Below, one piece after another: positions 5,118 through 5,122 of a DNA stretch of 5,122 nucleotides. A model generated the notes under the pieces. The model was given only the letters and a program-made list of their open reading frames with translations. It did not search any database and was not told where the DNA came from. How positions within the stretch are numbered: position 1 is the stretch's first letter; every line of letters begins with the position of its first letter. The position numbers were made by a program, and so were the translations under genes. Origin of the DNA: Dehalococcoidia bacterium. GTDB taxonomy: Bacteria; Chloroflexota; Dehalococcoidia; GIF9; AB-539-J10. Location: the NCBI GenBank assembly GCA_030603265.1, contig JAUVYD010000130.1, positions 1 through 5,122 of the forward strand, in the 5' to 3' direction.

Positions 5118-5122
5118 CGGCG

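Larger units (their letters stand above)
4602..5122. other. Non-coding tract upstream of the cluster
   Basis: No credible gene is seen in these 521 bases. Open frames here run through the palindromic repeats and carry no domain-like sequence. The tract holds the candidate promoter and leader of the dehydrogenase gene, three REP-like elements (R3, R2, R4) and the long hairpin at the right edge. Confidence 0.65.

Noticed and set aside
1..5122. CRISPR array made of the repeated palindromes
   Set aside because: The copies are few, unevenly spaced, split between both ends of the window and in both orientations, with variable and not constant cores.
5041..5122. tRNA gene in the right-edge hairpin
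   Set aside because: There is no T-arm GTTC motif, no anticodon arm of proper size and no acceptor end. The fold is a single long stem with a small inner hairpin.

Overview
The window carries one compact six-gene cluster, all on the minus strand, occupying positions 248-4601. A non-coding tract lies on each side (1-247 and 4602-5122). The genes have high GC content and all six starts are preceded by a purine-rich Shine-Dalgarno sequence, five of them at normal spacing, so this is a bacterium or a bacterium-like genome. The protein set suggests an anaerobe or facultative anaerobe. The intergenic palindromes of the form GTAGGGGN..CCC remind me of those in Chloroflexota (Dehalococcoidia/SAR202-type) genomes. 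That placement rests on memory alone and is weak.

Reading in the direction of transcription (right to left), the cluster starts with a 3-hydroxybutyryl-CoA dehydrogenase-like enzyme (3750-4601), followed by a small single-domain cupin (3267-3653). A complete four-subunit pyruvate:ferredoxin oxidoreductase-type 2-oxoacid oxidoreductase comes next, in the order gamma (2610-3170), delta ferredoxin (2347-2610), alpha (1172-2344) and beta (248-1171). The four oxidoreductase genes are tightly coupled: a 1-nt overlap, then a 2-nt gap, then 0 nt. The two upstream gaps are 96 nt each and show no terminator. A strong GC-rich hairpin at 175-212, just after the beta stop codon, is a good candidate for the operon terminator.

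The oxidoreductase would decarboxylate a 2-oxoacid to an acyl-CoA and pass the electrons through the delta-subunit clusters to ferredoxin. The dehydrogenase would interconvert a 3-hydroxyacyl-CoA and a 3-oxoacyl-CoA with NAD(H). Together they suggest acyl-CoA metabolism, for example breakdown of an amino acid, an aromatic compound or a hydroxyacid. The true substrate cannot be read from this window, and the cupin's role is unknown.

The flanking non-coding DNA is the least ordinary part. It holds five short palindromic elements, two on the left and three on the right. They share the flanks (T)GTAG-GGG...CCC-G(T) but have different stem sequences. Four of the five have GTAG directly at the 5' foot of the hairpin, as in REP elements handled by RAYT (TnpA-REP) transposases. 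One pair at opposite ends of the window differs by compensatory changes in the stem. A further long hairpin (5050-5117) ends near the right edge and may be a structured RNA or another repeat family.
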